Shown: positions 18,696-25,533 of the stretch, in pieces
How positions within the stretch are numbered: the first letter of the stretch is position 1
Layout: each line of letters starts with the position of its first letter
Assembly (NCBI RefSeq): GCF_001591685.1
Contig: NZ_BCVJ01000002.1
Span: forward strand, 23,931-87,930
DNA: 64,000 bases
From: Ligilactobacillus murinus DSM 20452 = NBRC 14221
Lineage (GTDB): Bacteria; Bacillota; Bacilli; Lactobacillales; Lactobacillaceae
Direction of reading: 5' to 3'
The notes under the pieces: model-generated
What the model saw: only the letters and a program-made list of their open reading frames with translations
Told to the model about the DNA's origin: nothing
The model's database searches: none
Made by a program: the position numbers and the translations under genes

Positions 18696-18866
18696 ATGTA
18701 TCAAATCTTTTCTTATAGCTTACAAGATTATTTAGTGTACCATGGTAAGCCTCTGTTTTTTAGAACTGAGGGGGCAGCACATAGATTCTTACATGAGTGG
18801 CAAATCAGTGGTGATCCTAGGGAAATTGCACCATGTATTGTGGTAAAGAGAGGGTGTAGAGTTTGA
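18696..18866 (+). CDS. Small hypothetical protein
   Basis: 56 residues from ATG 18696 (GTGAGG nine bases upstream); 'YQIFSYSLQDYLVYHGKPLFFRTEGAAHRFLHEWQ'. Family unknown. Its stop overlaps the next TTG start by four bases, so it is probably cotranscribed with it. Confidence 0.55.
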   Translation: MYQIFSYSLQDYLVYHGKPLFFRTEGAAHRFLHEWQISGDPREIAPCIVVKRGCRV

Positions 18867-19093
18867 AAAATAAAAATCCTTTTGATCTTTCTAGCGATAT
18901 GCTAAGAAATTTGGGTGAAGAATTAAATAAATTATTAACTTCGTCACAGGCAGGGATTATGTTTATGATCATTTGTATCTTTACGCAGTTAATGTTAAGT
19001 CTAATTAGTGCTAAGCAGCTTATAGATACAGATTTAGCTTTTTGGGTTTTATGGAGTGTATGTCTTATTGCTTTGTTGTTATGGAGTTTCTAG
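18863..19093 (+). CDS. Small two-TM membrane protein
   Basis: 76 residues, TTG start coupled to the previous gene by a 4-base overlap. Amphipathic N-terminus followed by two hydrophobic segments (about residues 32-50 and 57-75). Family unknown. Confidence 0.55.
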   Translation: MKNKNPFDLSSDMLRNLGEELNKLLTSSQAGIMFMIICIFTQLMLSLISAKQLIDTDLAFWVLWSVCLIALLLWSF

Positions 19094-19130
19094 AGGTAAG
19101 CAAAAAACTTAATTGTAAGGGAGTGAGCTA

Positions 19131-19862
19131 ATGGGTAGTGAAGTAGATTACAAGATCGTACAGGGACACTATCTTCTTGGAGGTGGTCAAGAGGCAAACA
19201 AGTATGAGTTTAAGATATATCGGGGTCACCCAGATTTTGAGAAAATCACGGTCGACAGTGTGTGTTGGACATTTTATCAGGCTGAAGATATTTTGACACC
19301 TATACCAGCAATTATAAGGGTTCAAGGTGTGTTTTCAGAAAGAAATATTGTCAGAGTGAAATTAGCCAAAGAACAGCAAAGAGGGTATCCAATCTTACCA
19401 ATAGTGAAAGTGATCGATGATTTTGATTTTGAATTATTGGAGTACATGTTTGCGGTGCACAATCGTTTTCAGAGCGATCTGAGTAGATTGGGGTATGATG
19501 GTGCAGCAAAGGATTTAGATCCACGAAACTTGAAAAGAGCTAGGATACAACGTGAAATTCACAGGCTCAGTCATGATGGTAAGGGAACGAGAACAATTGC
19601 AGAGATTATGGGTATATCAAGAAATACCGTGAAAAAGTACTTACAATTGACTACTAAGGAATTTTTATCCGAGACAAATAATCCTTTGCGAGAATATCAA
19701 AGAGATATTCTAGAGCACCTATATGCTGATCACCGTGTATCGATTAGGCATATATACAATGAACTACAAGAAAAATACGACAATAATATCAAAGTAGGCT
19801 ATAGGCAATTCGCACGATATGTTAAAAATTTACGTGAAAAACATAAAATTGAAAGGAATTGA
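19131..19862 (+). CDS. DNA-binding protein with IS21 IstA-like helix-turn-helix module, no transposase core
   Basis: 243 residues. The first 130 or so are of unknown type. The C-terminal 100 match the DNA-binding end of IS21-family IstA: HTH 'GTRTIAEIMGISRNTVKKYL', then 'YQRDILEHLYADHRVSIRHIYNELQEKY' and 'GYRQFARYVKNLREKHK'. The DDE integrase domain of IstA is absent, so this cannot be a transposase. Directly downstream are four copies of a 17-base site (19919-20059) that I recall as similar to the internal repeats at IS21-type ends. Likely an element regulator or replication/partition protein built from a captured IstA module. Confidence 0.6.
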   Translation: MGSEVDYKIVQGHYLLGGGQEANKYEFKIYRGHPDFEKITVDSVCWTFYQAEDILTPIPAIIRVQGVFSERNIVRVKLAKEQQRGYPILPIVKVIDDFDFELLEYMFAVHNRFQSDLSRLGYDGAAKDLDPRNLKRARIQREIHRLSHDGKGTRTIAEIMGISRNTVKKYLQLTTKEFLSETNNPLREYQRDILEHLYADHRVSIRHIYNELQEKYDNNIKVGYRQFARYVKNLREKHKIERN

Positions 19863-19916
19863 GAAATAGACTGTATCCATCGAAAAAAATTTATGGAGGG
19901 AAAAGATGATATAGGG

Positions 19917-20091
19917 GTGGGTCAAAAACATGTCACAAAAAGGGTCAAAAGTATGTCATTTTTGCAAATTTCAAATTTTTTATTGACAAATCTGAAATAG
20001 GTCGTTCCTTTTTCAGAGTGGGTCAAAAATATGTCACAAAAGGGGTCAAAAGTATGTCATTTTTGCAAATTTTAAATTTTTTGTTGACAAA
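19917..20091. repeat. Two 74-bp direct repeats carrying four GGGTCAAAARYATGTCA sites
   Basis: Copies at 19917-19990 and 20018-20091 are nearly identical. Each has two 17-base sites 23 bases apart (19919, 19942, 20020, 20043). Each copy ends in TTGACA, which could be a -35 box. Probable binding sites of the IstA-like protein encoded just upstream, and control region of the following gene. Confidence 0.75.
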
Positions 20092-20148
20092 CAGAAAAAA
20101 GTGTTTTTTGACACAGAAATAGAAAAATTTTAGGTAGGTAATTAAGGA

Positions 20149-20586
20149 ATGAAGAAGAAATTTTTTCTTGTTGGAACGATCGGAATGATTTTAATCACAG
20201 TATTTATTTGGGGATATGAAAAAAATAATAGTTATCAGTCACAATTCGATGCACGTACGAGCGTAAGTAAAATAATCGAGGAAAAGAGTAAAAATTATAA
20301 TCTAGTATTTTATAAAAAGGGTTGTCCGTATTGCGAAGGTGCTATGTTTGAAATTGTTAAAGGTGCAGTTGATAGTTCTCTTAGAGAAGGTGGAGCGGAG
20401 ACACTATTTGTAAATATTGAAGGAAAAGCTGGCCGAGAACTGGTCAAAAAATATCATGTGAGATATGCGGCCACTGTTGTCAAAGTCCGCAATAGAAAAG
20501 AAGTCAAGAAGATGGTGTATGCTGAAAAAGTGGCTGGGAAGTACCGAGCCAAAGAAGAGGTCGTAGATGAAGTTTTTAGGAGGTAA
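20149..20586 (+). CDS. Membrane-anchored thioredoxin-like protein (CPYC)
   Basis: 145 residues. N-terminal signal anchor (residues 5-23), then an extracytoplasmic thioredoxin fold with 'LVFYKKGCPYCEGAMFEIVKG' (redox pair CPYC) and a beta-strand 'TLFVNIEGKAGRELVKKYHVRYAATVVKV'. The cis-Pro position appears to be Ala-Thr rather than Pro. Similar exported thioredoxin-like proteins occur in Gram-positive conjugative plasmids and may help fold secreted transfer proteins. Promoter region lies within or after the upstream repeats. Confidence 0.7.
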   Translation: MKKKFFLVGTIGMILITVFIWGYEKNNSYQSQFDARTSVSKIIEEKSKNYNLVFYKKGCPYCEGAMFEIVKGAVDSSLREGGAETLFVNIEGKAGRELVKKYHVRYAATVVKVRNRKEVKKMVYAEKVAGKYRAKEEVVDEVFRR

Positions 20587-20598
20587 AGAGGAACGATC

Positions 20599-20850
20599 AT
20601 GATCGAAGAAATCAATGCAGTAGGTGTAAAATTTAAGAAAAGCAGGATCCGAGCAGGACGAGAGAAAGTGAACATCTATCCAAAGACATATGTATTCAAA
20701 ATAAGTCCTGTACAGGCGAAAAAAGCTGAGATCGGACAAGTTTTATATGTTAAGAACAGACACAATAAGAGAGTGCCAGTTATCGTACAAAGTTTGTTGA
20801 AATTAGCGCCAAATAGTTGCCGGAAACATAAACCGATATTGCATAAATGA
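20599..20850 (+). CDS. Small basic hypothetical protein
   Basis: 83 residues, basic; 'YPKTYVFKISPVQAKKAEIGQVLYVKNRHNKRVPVIVQSL' suggests a small beta-barrel. It is 12 bases after the thioredoxin-like gene, with its own ribosome site. Family not recognised with confidence. Confidence 0.6.
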   Translation: MIEEINAVGVKFKKSRIRAGREKVNIYPKTYVFKISPVQAKKAEIGQVLYVKNRHNKRVPVIVQSLLKLAPNSCRKHKPILHK

Positions 20851-20852
20851 TC

Positions 20853-20909
20853 AAAATAGAAGCGAATTTTAGATGCCGTTTGTCTAAAAAAATTCTGCTT
20901 CTATTTTTT
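20853..20909 (+). terminator. Intrinsic terminator
   Basis: Two stacked stems (AAATAGAAGC/GCTTCTATTT and GAATTTT/AAAATTC) followed by TTTTTT. Confidence 0.85.
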
Positions 20910-20946
20910 CGTTTATAGTGGTGGAAAATAAGATAGGAGTGATTTC

Positions 20947-21906
20947 TTGAAAATAATCAGATACTTGAAAGGCTTGAGAAAGAAATTAAGGCAGCAAGTG
21001 ATCTTAAGAAAATTTTTGATCTTTATGTTATTGTTTGGTTCATGGGCGACATTAGTTATTTGTGGTTTGACATCTGATCGGCGTCAAGTGTATTCAGAAA
21101 AACTGATGGCGACTGAACAAAGTTTTGATAACGGAACTGGGACGATCGACTTAAAGTCGCAAGTGTATTCTGAAGAAAGCAAGACGTTATTATTGAACTT
21201 CGAGACCAAAAATCAGTCAGGAGCTGCGATCGATCCAAGCAATCTATCGTGGGTATTCTATAGCAAAAATCCCGACGTGTCCGCGACGATGGAAGTGATC
21301 CCGATCATCGATAATAAGATCACAGTAGTGGTGAAAAATCTACCGAAGAATTTCGATGCACTGGCATTCCAGGTCACAAATTCTGGTGTAAATGCTGATG
21401 ATATTTCCATAAATATTGAGTCAAGTTCCTCAAGTAGTAGTGATAAGATCTCGAAGAAAAAGTCAGCTGATGGTGAAGGAAACGAGATCCAATTCGTAGT
21501 GACTACAAAGGGTGATCATCTAAAATATAAGAAGTTGAACGATCTAACAAGACAAGAATTGACCAGTTCCGAAATTCAAAAAGAGATCAAGTTCCAGGAA
21601 GGTCAAAAAGCAAAACTGAAGAAGGCGATAAAAAATATTAGAAAGTTGATCGAGGAAGATAATTCTAAGATTCGTGAATTACAGAAGGAAGAGACCTATC
21701 TTACGACTGATCAGAAAGAAGATAATTTAGCGAAGATAGGGCAACTAAATTCCGAGATCGAAAGTTACAAAAAGAATATCGAACAAGCGCAAAAAAATAT
21801 TCAAAAAGTCGAAGAACGAATCAAAATGTTGGAGAAAAAAGACGCTGCGATCAAGTCCGGGAAATTCAAATTTTCAGATCCGATCCAAGTGAAACATAAT
21901 AATTAG
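20947..21906 (+). CDS. Membrane-anchored coiled-coil protein
   Basis: 319 residues, TTG start with AGGAGTG upstream. Basic N-terminus, one TM segment (about 25-42), an extracellular beta-type domain (about 55-160), a Ser-rich linker, then about 100 residues of coiled coil ('KAKLKKAIKNIRKLIEEDNSKIRELQKEE'). Family unknown. It lies upstream of the oriT-like region, so its role may be in regulation or envelope contact rather than DNA processing. Confidence 0.6.
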   Translation: MKIIRYLKGLRKKLRQQVILRKFLIFMLLFGSWATLVICGLTSDRRQVYSEKLMATEQSFDNGTGTIDLKSQVYSEESKTLLLNFETKNQSGAAIDPSNLSWVFYSKNPDVSATMEVIPIIDNKITVVVKNLPKNFDALAFQVTNSGVNADDISINIESSSSSSSDKISKKKSADGEGNEIQFVVTTKGDHLKYKKLNDLTRQELTSSEIQKEIKFQEGQKAKLKKAIKNIRKLIEEDNSKIRELQKEETYLTTDQKEDNLAKIGQLNSEIESYKKNIEQAQKNIQKVEERIKMLEKKDAAIKSGKFKFSDPIQVKHNN

Positions 21907-21920
21907 TGGAGGAAAAAACA

Positions 21921-22211
21921 ATGGCTAAAATCACAAAACTGAAACGATACAAAAACGATTTTGAAAAAGCAAAAACGCAGATGGAAAAGAAAAAAGAAGA
22001 GCTACAAAAAGCGGAAACGGAAATTTTTTCGAGCTATGGTCGCTTGAAATTTGAAGAGTTGCAACTAAAAAATGGATCGCGTAAGTTAGATATCGACGAA
22101 GTTATTTTAGAACAGATTGCGTTCAACAAAGAGCTGAAAAATAAACTACGTGAAGAAAAGAAAGTTGCACAAGCAAATCAAAAAAATGATTTTCCACCAC
22201 ACCAAAATTAA
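21921..22211 (+). CDS. Small coiled-coil protein
   Basis: 96 residues from ATG 21921 (GGAGG nine bases upstream). Almost entirely charged helix ('FEKAKTQMEKKKEELQKAETEIF'). Probably cotranscribed with the previous gene. Function unknown. Confidence 0.6.
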   Translation: MAKITKLKRYKNDFEKAKTQMEKKKEELQKAETEIFSSYGRLKFEELQLKNGSRKLDIDEVILEQIAFNKELKNKLREEKKVAQANQKNDFPPHQN

Positions 22212-22222
22212 TAGATAATGTT

Positions 22223-22263
22223 TGCCGATTCGAGAAGAAAAATCTTGAATCGGCATATTTTTT
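22223..22263 (+). terminator. Intrinsic terminator
   Basis: Nine-base stem TGCCGATTC/GAATCGGCA with an inner AAGA/TCTT stem and a T-rich tail. Confidence 0.8.
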
Positions 22264-22432
22264 TGACTGGATTTTATGGAGGAAAAAGATCAAGATGCAG
22301 TGAATCACTAATTCCAAATTTTTTCTGTAGGTCGACTGAAATTTTTATTTTTAGTGCATAGTTTTTGCAAAAAGTTTCTGAATTTTCAAAGAAAAAGTAC
22401 ATAAGTCAGGATCACTTGAGAGACAAAAGGCG

Positions 22433-22645
22433 GCTTCTTTACTTACTTTTGAAAATGCAAAAGTAACAAAGAAGCAAACCCACAAAACATAAATGAAATG
22501 CAAGACGAAATCTCACGAGATTTCTGTGCATTACGCTGGCGCTGTCATTTTCGGTTCACAGACGAAAACAAGTTTTCTGGTGAACTAGCGAAAAGAGCAT
22601 AAGGGAAACAGTCCCCACGTGCCGTGTGGAGTTGGTAGTACCAAC
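22433..22645. other. Candidate origin of transfer (oriT) with three inverted repeats
   Basis: No gene in 22264-22885. Three inverted repeats lie in this stretch. Two arms GCTTCTTT..TTACTTTTG/CAAAAGTAA..AAAGAAGC pair at 22433-22475. The palindrome GAAATCTC-AC-GAGATTTC, flanked by AATGCA/TGCATT, is at about 22497-22531. GTTGGTA-G-TACCAAC is at 22631-22645. A sequence GCATAAGGGAAA sits at about 22597. This arrangement, before a DNA-binding protein gene and the relaxase, is what an oriT looks like. The nic site itself is not identified. Confidence 0.5.
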
Positions 22646-22674
22646 GTTTCCAGGAGATCTAAATTTACTCGCTT

Positions 22675-22806
22675 ATACAAGCTATTACAAGTTGGAGTTA
22701 CAAGTCATTACAAGCCAAAACTATAAGTGGTTACAAGCCAAAGTTATAAGCAATTACAAGTTAAGATTACAAGTAGTTACAAGCAAAAGTTATAAGTAAT
22801 TACAAG
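22675..22806. repeat. Phased iteron array: 12 WTAYAAG half-sites
   Basis: Half-sites TTACAAG/TTATAAG and close variants start at 22675, 22685, 22698, 22708, 22721, 22731, 22744, 22754, 22767, 22777, 22790 and 22800. Spacing alternates exactly 10 and 13 bases, giving six 23-base units. Likely binding array for the double RHH-like protein encoded next, serving as relaxosome or partition site and as operator. Confidence 0.85.
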
Positions 22807-22885
22807 TTGTATGATGCCCTTAAAAATTGCAAACTTCCGAATAGGTATACTATTAGACACGTAATTTATGCGGAGGTATTTGTCT

Positions 22886-23725
22886 ATGAAAAAAGACGTT
22901 AAAATTAATATTCATATTTATGGTATTAGCAAACATGAAATTGAAAAATTACACAATATGGCACGTAAAAAAGGTTATACTTCTTTGAATGCTTACCTAC
23001 AATTTTTGTTGCGCAGAGAAATCGAAAATGATCTTATGGGGCCAGAAAAATATGATTACAAAAACTACTTCGAGTCAATGAAAAATACATTGCTGAGTTT
23101 GAGTGAGGGATATGTAAAGGCGGCAAAAAGAAAAGAACAACTAGAAGAAAATGTTAAAAGAATTTTTGAATTAACGGACAGTTGGTTGTTTCTTGTTGAC
23201 CCAGAACTAGAGAAGTTTGGTGAAAGGAAAGAGTTAGCACTTGATAAAGAAAGTGGAATAGTTTCTGAAAGGACCGTCGAAAAAATAATAGAGCAAGAGA
23301 AAAGAAAAAATGTAGATACAGAGGATTCAGGAAATGATTTGCTAAAAGAAATATCGGAAGAAAAGGTTAAAGGTACAAATGAACCTGTTGCAAATAATAA
23401 TAGCGCTGAGATGAAAATTAGAGGACTCACTAAAGATGATGTTTCCGGATTAAAACTGATTGCCAAGCAATCGAAGGCTGCAAATCTAAATCAATTCATG
23501 CTTGATCAAGTTTATCTTATTTTACGAAATGGTGGCTTGAGTATTTACGATAACAGACTTGCCGATGATATTTTGGAAGTAAAGGATATGTTATTCAAAA
23601 TCGCTGATGCACAGACTAAACAAGAACTACACGATATGCAGATAATCGCAAAGCTAGATGCAAGCATTGAGGCAGTCATCACATGGATCGAGTTTATGAG
23701 TCTGGCAGAGACAAAGCAATTTTGA
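22886..23725 (+). CDS. Double ribbon-helix-helix-like DNA-binding protein (relaxosome or partition accessory)
   Basis: 279 residues from ATG 22886 (GGAGG nine bases upstream). Two similar segments resemble RHH-type modules: 'VKINIHIYGISKHEIEKLHNMARKKGYTSLNAYLQFLLRREI' near the N-terminus and 'EMKIRGLTKDDVSGLKLIAKQSKAANLNQFMLDQVYLIL' near residue 175, joined by a charged linker. A protein with two such modules would suit paired half-sites, and the 10/13-base array lies directly upstream. Probably autoregulated. Assignment is from pattern, not from a known family hit. Confidence 0.55.
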   Translation: MKKDVKINIHIYGISKHEIEKLHNMARKKGYTSLNAYLQFLLRREIENDLMGPEKYDYKNYFESMKNTLLSLSEGYVKAAKRKEQLEENVKRIFELTDSWLFLVDPELEKFGERKELALDKESGIVSERTVEKIIEQEKRKNVDTEDSGNDLLKEISEEKVKGTNEPVANNNSAEMKIRGLTKDDVSGLKLIAKQSKAANLNQFMLDQVYLILRNGGLSIYDNRLADDILEVKDMLFKIADAQTKQELHDMQIIAKLDASIEAVITWIEFMSLAETKQF

Positions 23726-23738
23726 AAGGGGTGATACT

Positions 23739-24497
23739 TTGAAACAGGGCAAGCTTATTTTTTTGTTGGTGACGATCGTAGTGATCATTTTAGTCCAGCC
23801 AAATGTTTTTAGGACTGTAAAAAGTATTTTGTTTCCTAGAAGTTTCTCAGAACAGATCACAAAAGATACGGTCTCAAAATCTGATCGAGAGATCAATAAA
23901 AATTTAGCTAAGGTAAAATTTGATGGGAGACAGGTGATAGAAGTTAATGGTAATCTCCCTACGTTGAAACCTCAGAAGGGAGATATAAAGGATAAGGGCG
24001 AATTTTATTCTGATATCGATTTACTGGGACGTGTGGGTAAAGCTGAAGTATTGTTAAGTATTAACACATTATCGTTCAACAAAAAGAGAGGTATTTCAAA
24101 AATAAAGCCTACAGGTTGGAAGGAAAAAACAATCGAGATCAACGGGAAAGAACAAAATTTTTATAAACGTTGTTTTTTGATCTCACCAGAATTCGGTGGG
24201 AAGGGAAACGAAAAAAATATATTTACAGGAACTCGTGTATTGGAAGAAAATACCACAGATCATTCGCAATCTATGCCATACTATGAGAACTTAGTAAAGA
24301 AGTATATCAATGACACACGTCATCAGGTATTGTATCAAGTGACACCAATATTTCATGGTATAGATTTAGTTCCAAGGGGTGTTCGTATACAAGCTAAAAG
24401 CGTTGAGGATGATCAACTATCATTTGATATTTTTATTTTCAATGTGCAACCAGGATATAAGATAAATTACTTGAATGGAAATTTTGCAAAGGAGTAA
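23739..24497 (+). CDS. Membrane-anchored DNA/RNA non-specific endonuclease-like protein, catalytic motif lost
   Basis: 252 residues, TTG start. One N-terminal TM segment, then a beta-beta-alpha-Me nuclease-like domain close to pneumococcal EndA at its C-terminus ('LVKKYINDTRHQVLYQVTPIF', 'LVPRGVRIQAKSVEDDQLSFDIFIFNVQPGYKINY'). Where active members have DR(G/S)HL this one has K143-R-C-F-L147, so the metal-site Asp and the catalytic His are replaced by Lys and Phe. The downstream Asn segment 'NEKNIFTGTR' remains. Likely a non-cleaving DNA-binding or scaffold protein of the transfer apparatus. Confidence 0.7.
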   Translation: MKQGKLIFLLVTIVVIILVQPNVFRTVKSILFPRSFSEQITKDTVSKSDREINKNLAKVKFDGRQVIEVNGNLPTLKPQKGDIKDKGEFYSDIDLLGRVGKAEVLLSINTLSFNKKRGISKIKPTGWKEKTIEINGKEQNFYKRCFLISPEFGGKGNEKNIFTGTRVLEENTTDHSQSMPYYENLVKKYINDTRHQVLYQVTPIFHGIDLVPRGVRIQAKSVEDDQLSFDIFIFNVQPGYKINYLNGNFAKE

Positions 24498-24504
24498 TGG
24501 AATA

Positions 24505-24981
24505 ATGGAATGGAATAGATTACAAACTGTTCATCTTACAGAAGATATGCGTAAAAAGTTGGAAGAAATCGAAAATTATTTAGAGAAACAAGATTATTTC
24601 TCCAATGAAAAGTTGAATCGAAGTAGAATCATTGATATGTTGATCCTAACATTCTATGATCTGTTTGTTGCAGAAAACAGCAGGACTAAATATCCAAATC
24701 GACTTGCTGAGTTGAAGAAGATCACACCGAAAGATAATCAAAAACTTTTGCGAGAATTGATGAGACAGGGACGGTCGATGGAATTTTTGCTGTATATCAA
24801 CTTGGGTATCTATCAAAGTTTGTCGCAAATCAATGGCTCATACACACCTAAAGAGCTACGGAGTTATCAAACCGGAGACAGTAGGGAGATAAATATGTTG
24901 ATGAATCAGATCATGCAAATCATTAATGATGATATCGCAAGGAACAAGCAGATAAAGGACTCAAAAAGAAAGAAGGCGTAG
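24505..24981 (+). CDS. Hypothetical helical protein of the relaxosome operon
   Basis: 158 residues from ATG 24505 (AAGGAG upstream). Mostly helical, charged C-terminus. The N-terminal 'RLQTVHLTEDMRKKLEEIENYLEK' and 'LNRSRIIDMLILTFYDLFV' could be an RHH-type module, which would fit an accessory relaxosome protein. No family assigned. Confidence 0.55.
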   Translation: MEWNRLQTVHLTEDMRKKLEEIENYLEKQDYFSNEKLNRSRIIDMLILTFYDLFVAENSRTKYPNRLAELKKITPKDNQKLLRELMRQGRSMEFLLYINLGIYQSLSQINGSYTPKELRSYQTGDSREINMLMNQIMQIINDDIARNKQIKDSKRKKA

Positions 24982-24984
24982 TGT

Positions 24985-25533
24985 TTGAGAGAAAAAGAAT
25001 CAGGTAAATTTTATAAAAAATTATTGAAGATGGAACCGTTGGGATTTATAGACCCATTGAAAGATCTAGGGACGTTTGATAGTTACCATATGTGTTTTCT
25101 TGAGACAGTAGAGGAGCTGAGAAGTCCCTGGTCGGGTGATCAGTATTTGCCAAAGTGGCAGGTAAAGATCGAAGAAATGCGCGGTGTGTATATAAAGTGG
25201 CAAGAAGCACTTGCGAATGAAAAAGACGAGAAGACTGGGCGGCAAAAAAGAAATTTTGTTTCAACAGCAAGTGTCCGAAAGGAGCAGCGAGTTTTCATCA
25301 GATTATGTTTACGGTTTGGATTCACGATCAGAACTATATCGAAGAAAACAGGATATGCAGAGAAAACGATCCGCAATGAGTATTCCTATTCTAGACACAT
25401 GCACGCGACCAAAAGAAACTCTTATGTCATAGTAAAAGATAAGGCGCCGGGTTCTTCAGCAAGGCAGCCTCTTAGTCACTATTTAAAAAGTAAAGAAGGG
25501 AATGAACGATATTGTCTAAATCGCCGGCAGTAA
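24985..25533 (+). CDS. Hypothetical protein with C-terminal HTH-like segment
   Basis: 182 residues, TTG start four bases after the previous stop. The segment 'FGFTIRTISKKTGYAEKTIRNEYSYSRHM' looks like a helix-turn-helix; the rest is unknown. Its end overlaps the relaxase start by 22 bases, so it is translationally linked to the relaxase and may control it. Confidence 0.55.
   Translation: MREKESGKFYKKLLKMEPLGFIDPLKDLGTFDSYHMCFLETVEELRSPWSGDQYLPKWQVKIEEMRGVYIKWQEALANEKDEKTGRQKRNFVSTASVRKEQRVFIRLCLRFGFTIRTISKKTGYAEKTIRNEYSYSRHMHATKRNSYVIVKDKAPGSSARQPLSHYLKSKEGNERYCLNRRQ

Noticed and set aside
19917..20091. A complete IS21 element
   Set aside because: No DDE domain and no IstB ATPase; the repeats are on one side of the gene only.
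22675..22806. CRISPR array
   Set aside because: Units are 7-base half-sites at 10/13-base spacing with no long repeats or unique spacers, and no cas genes are nearby.
22886..23725. RepB/ParB-type partition pair
   Set aside because: No ParA or ParM ATPase next to it; RHH-like accessory protein fits better, though partition is not excluded.
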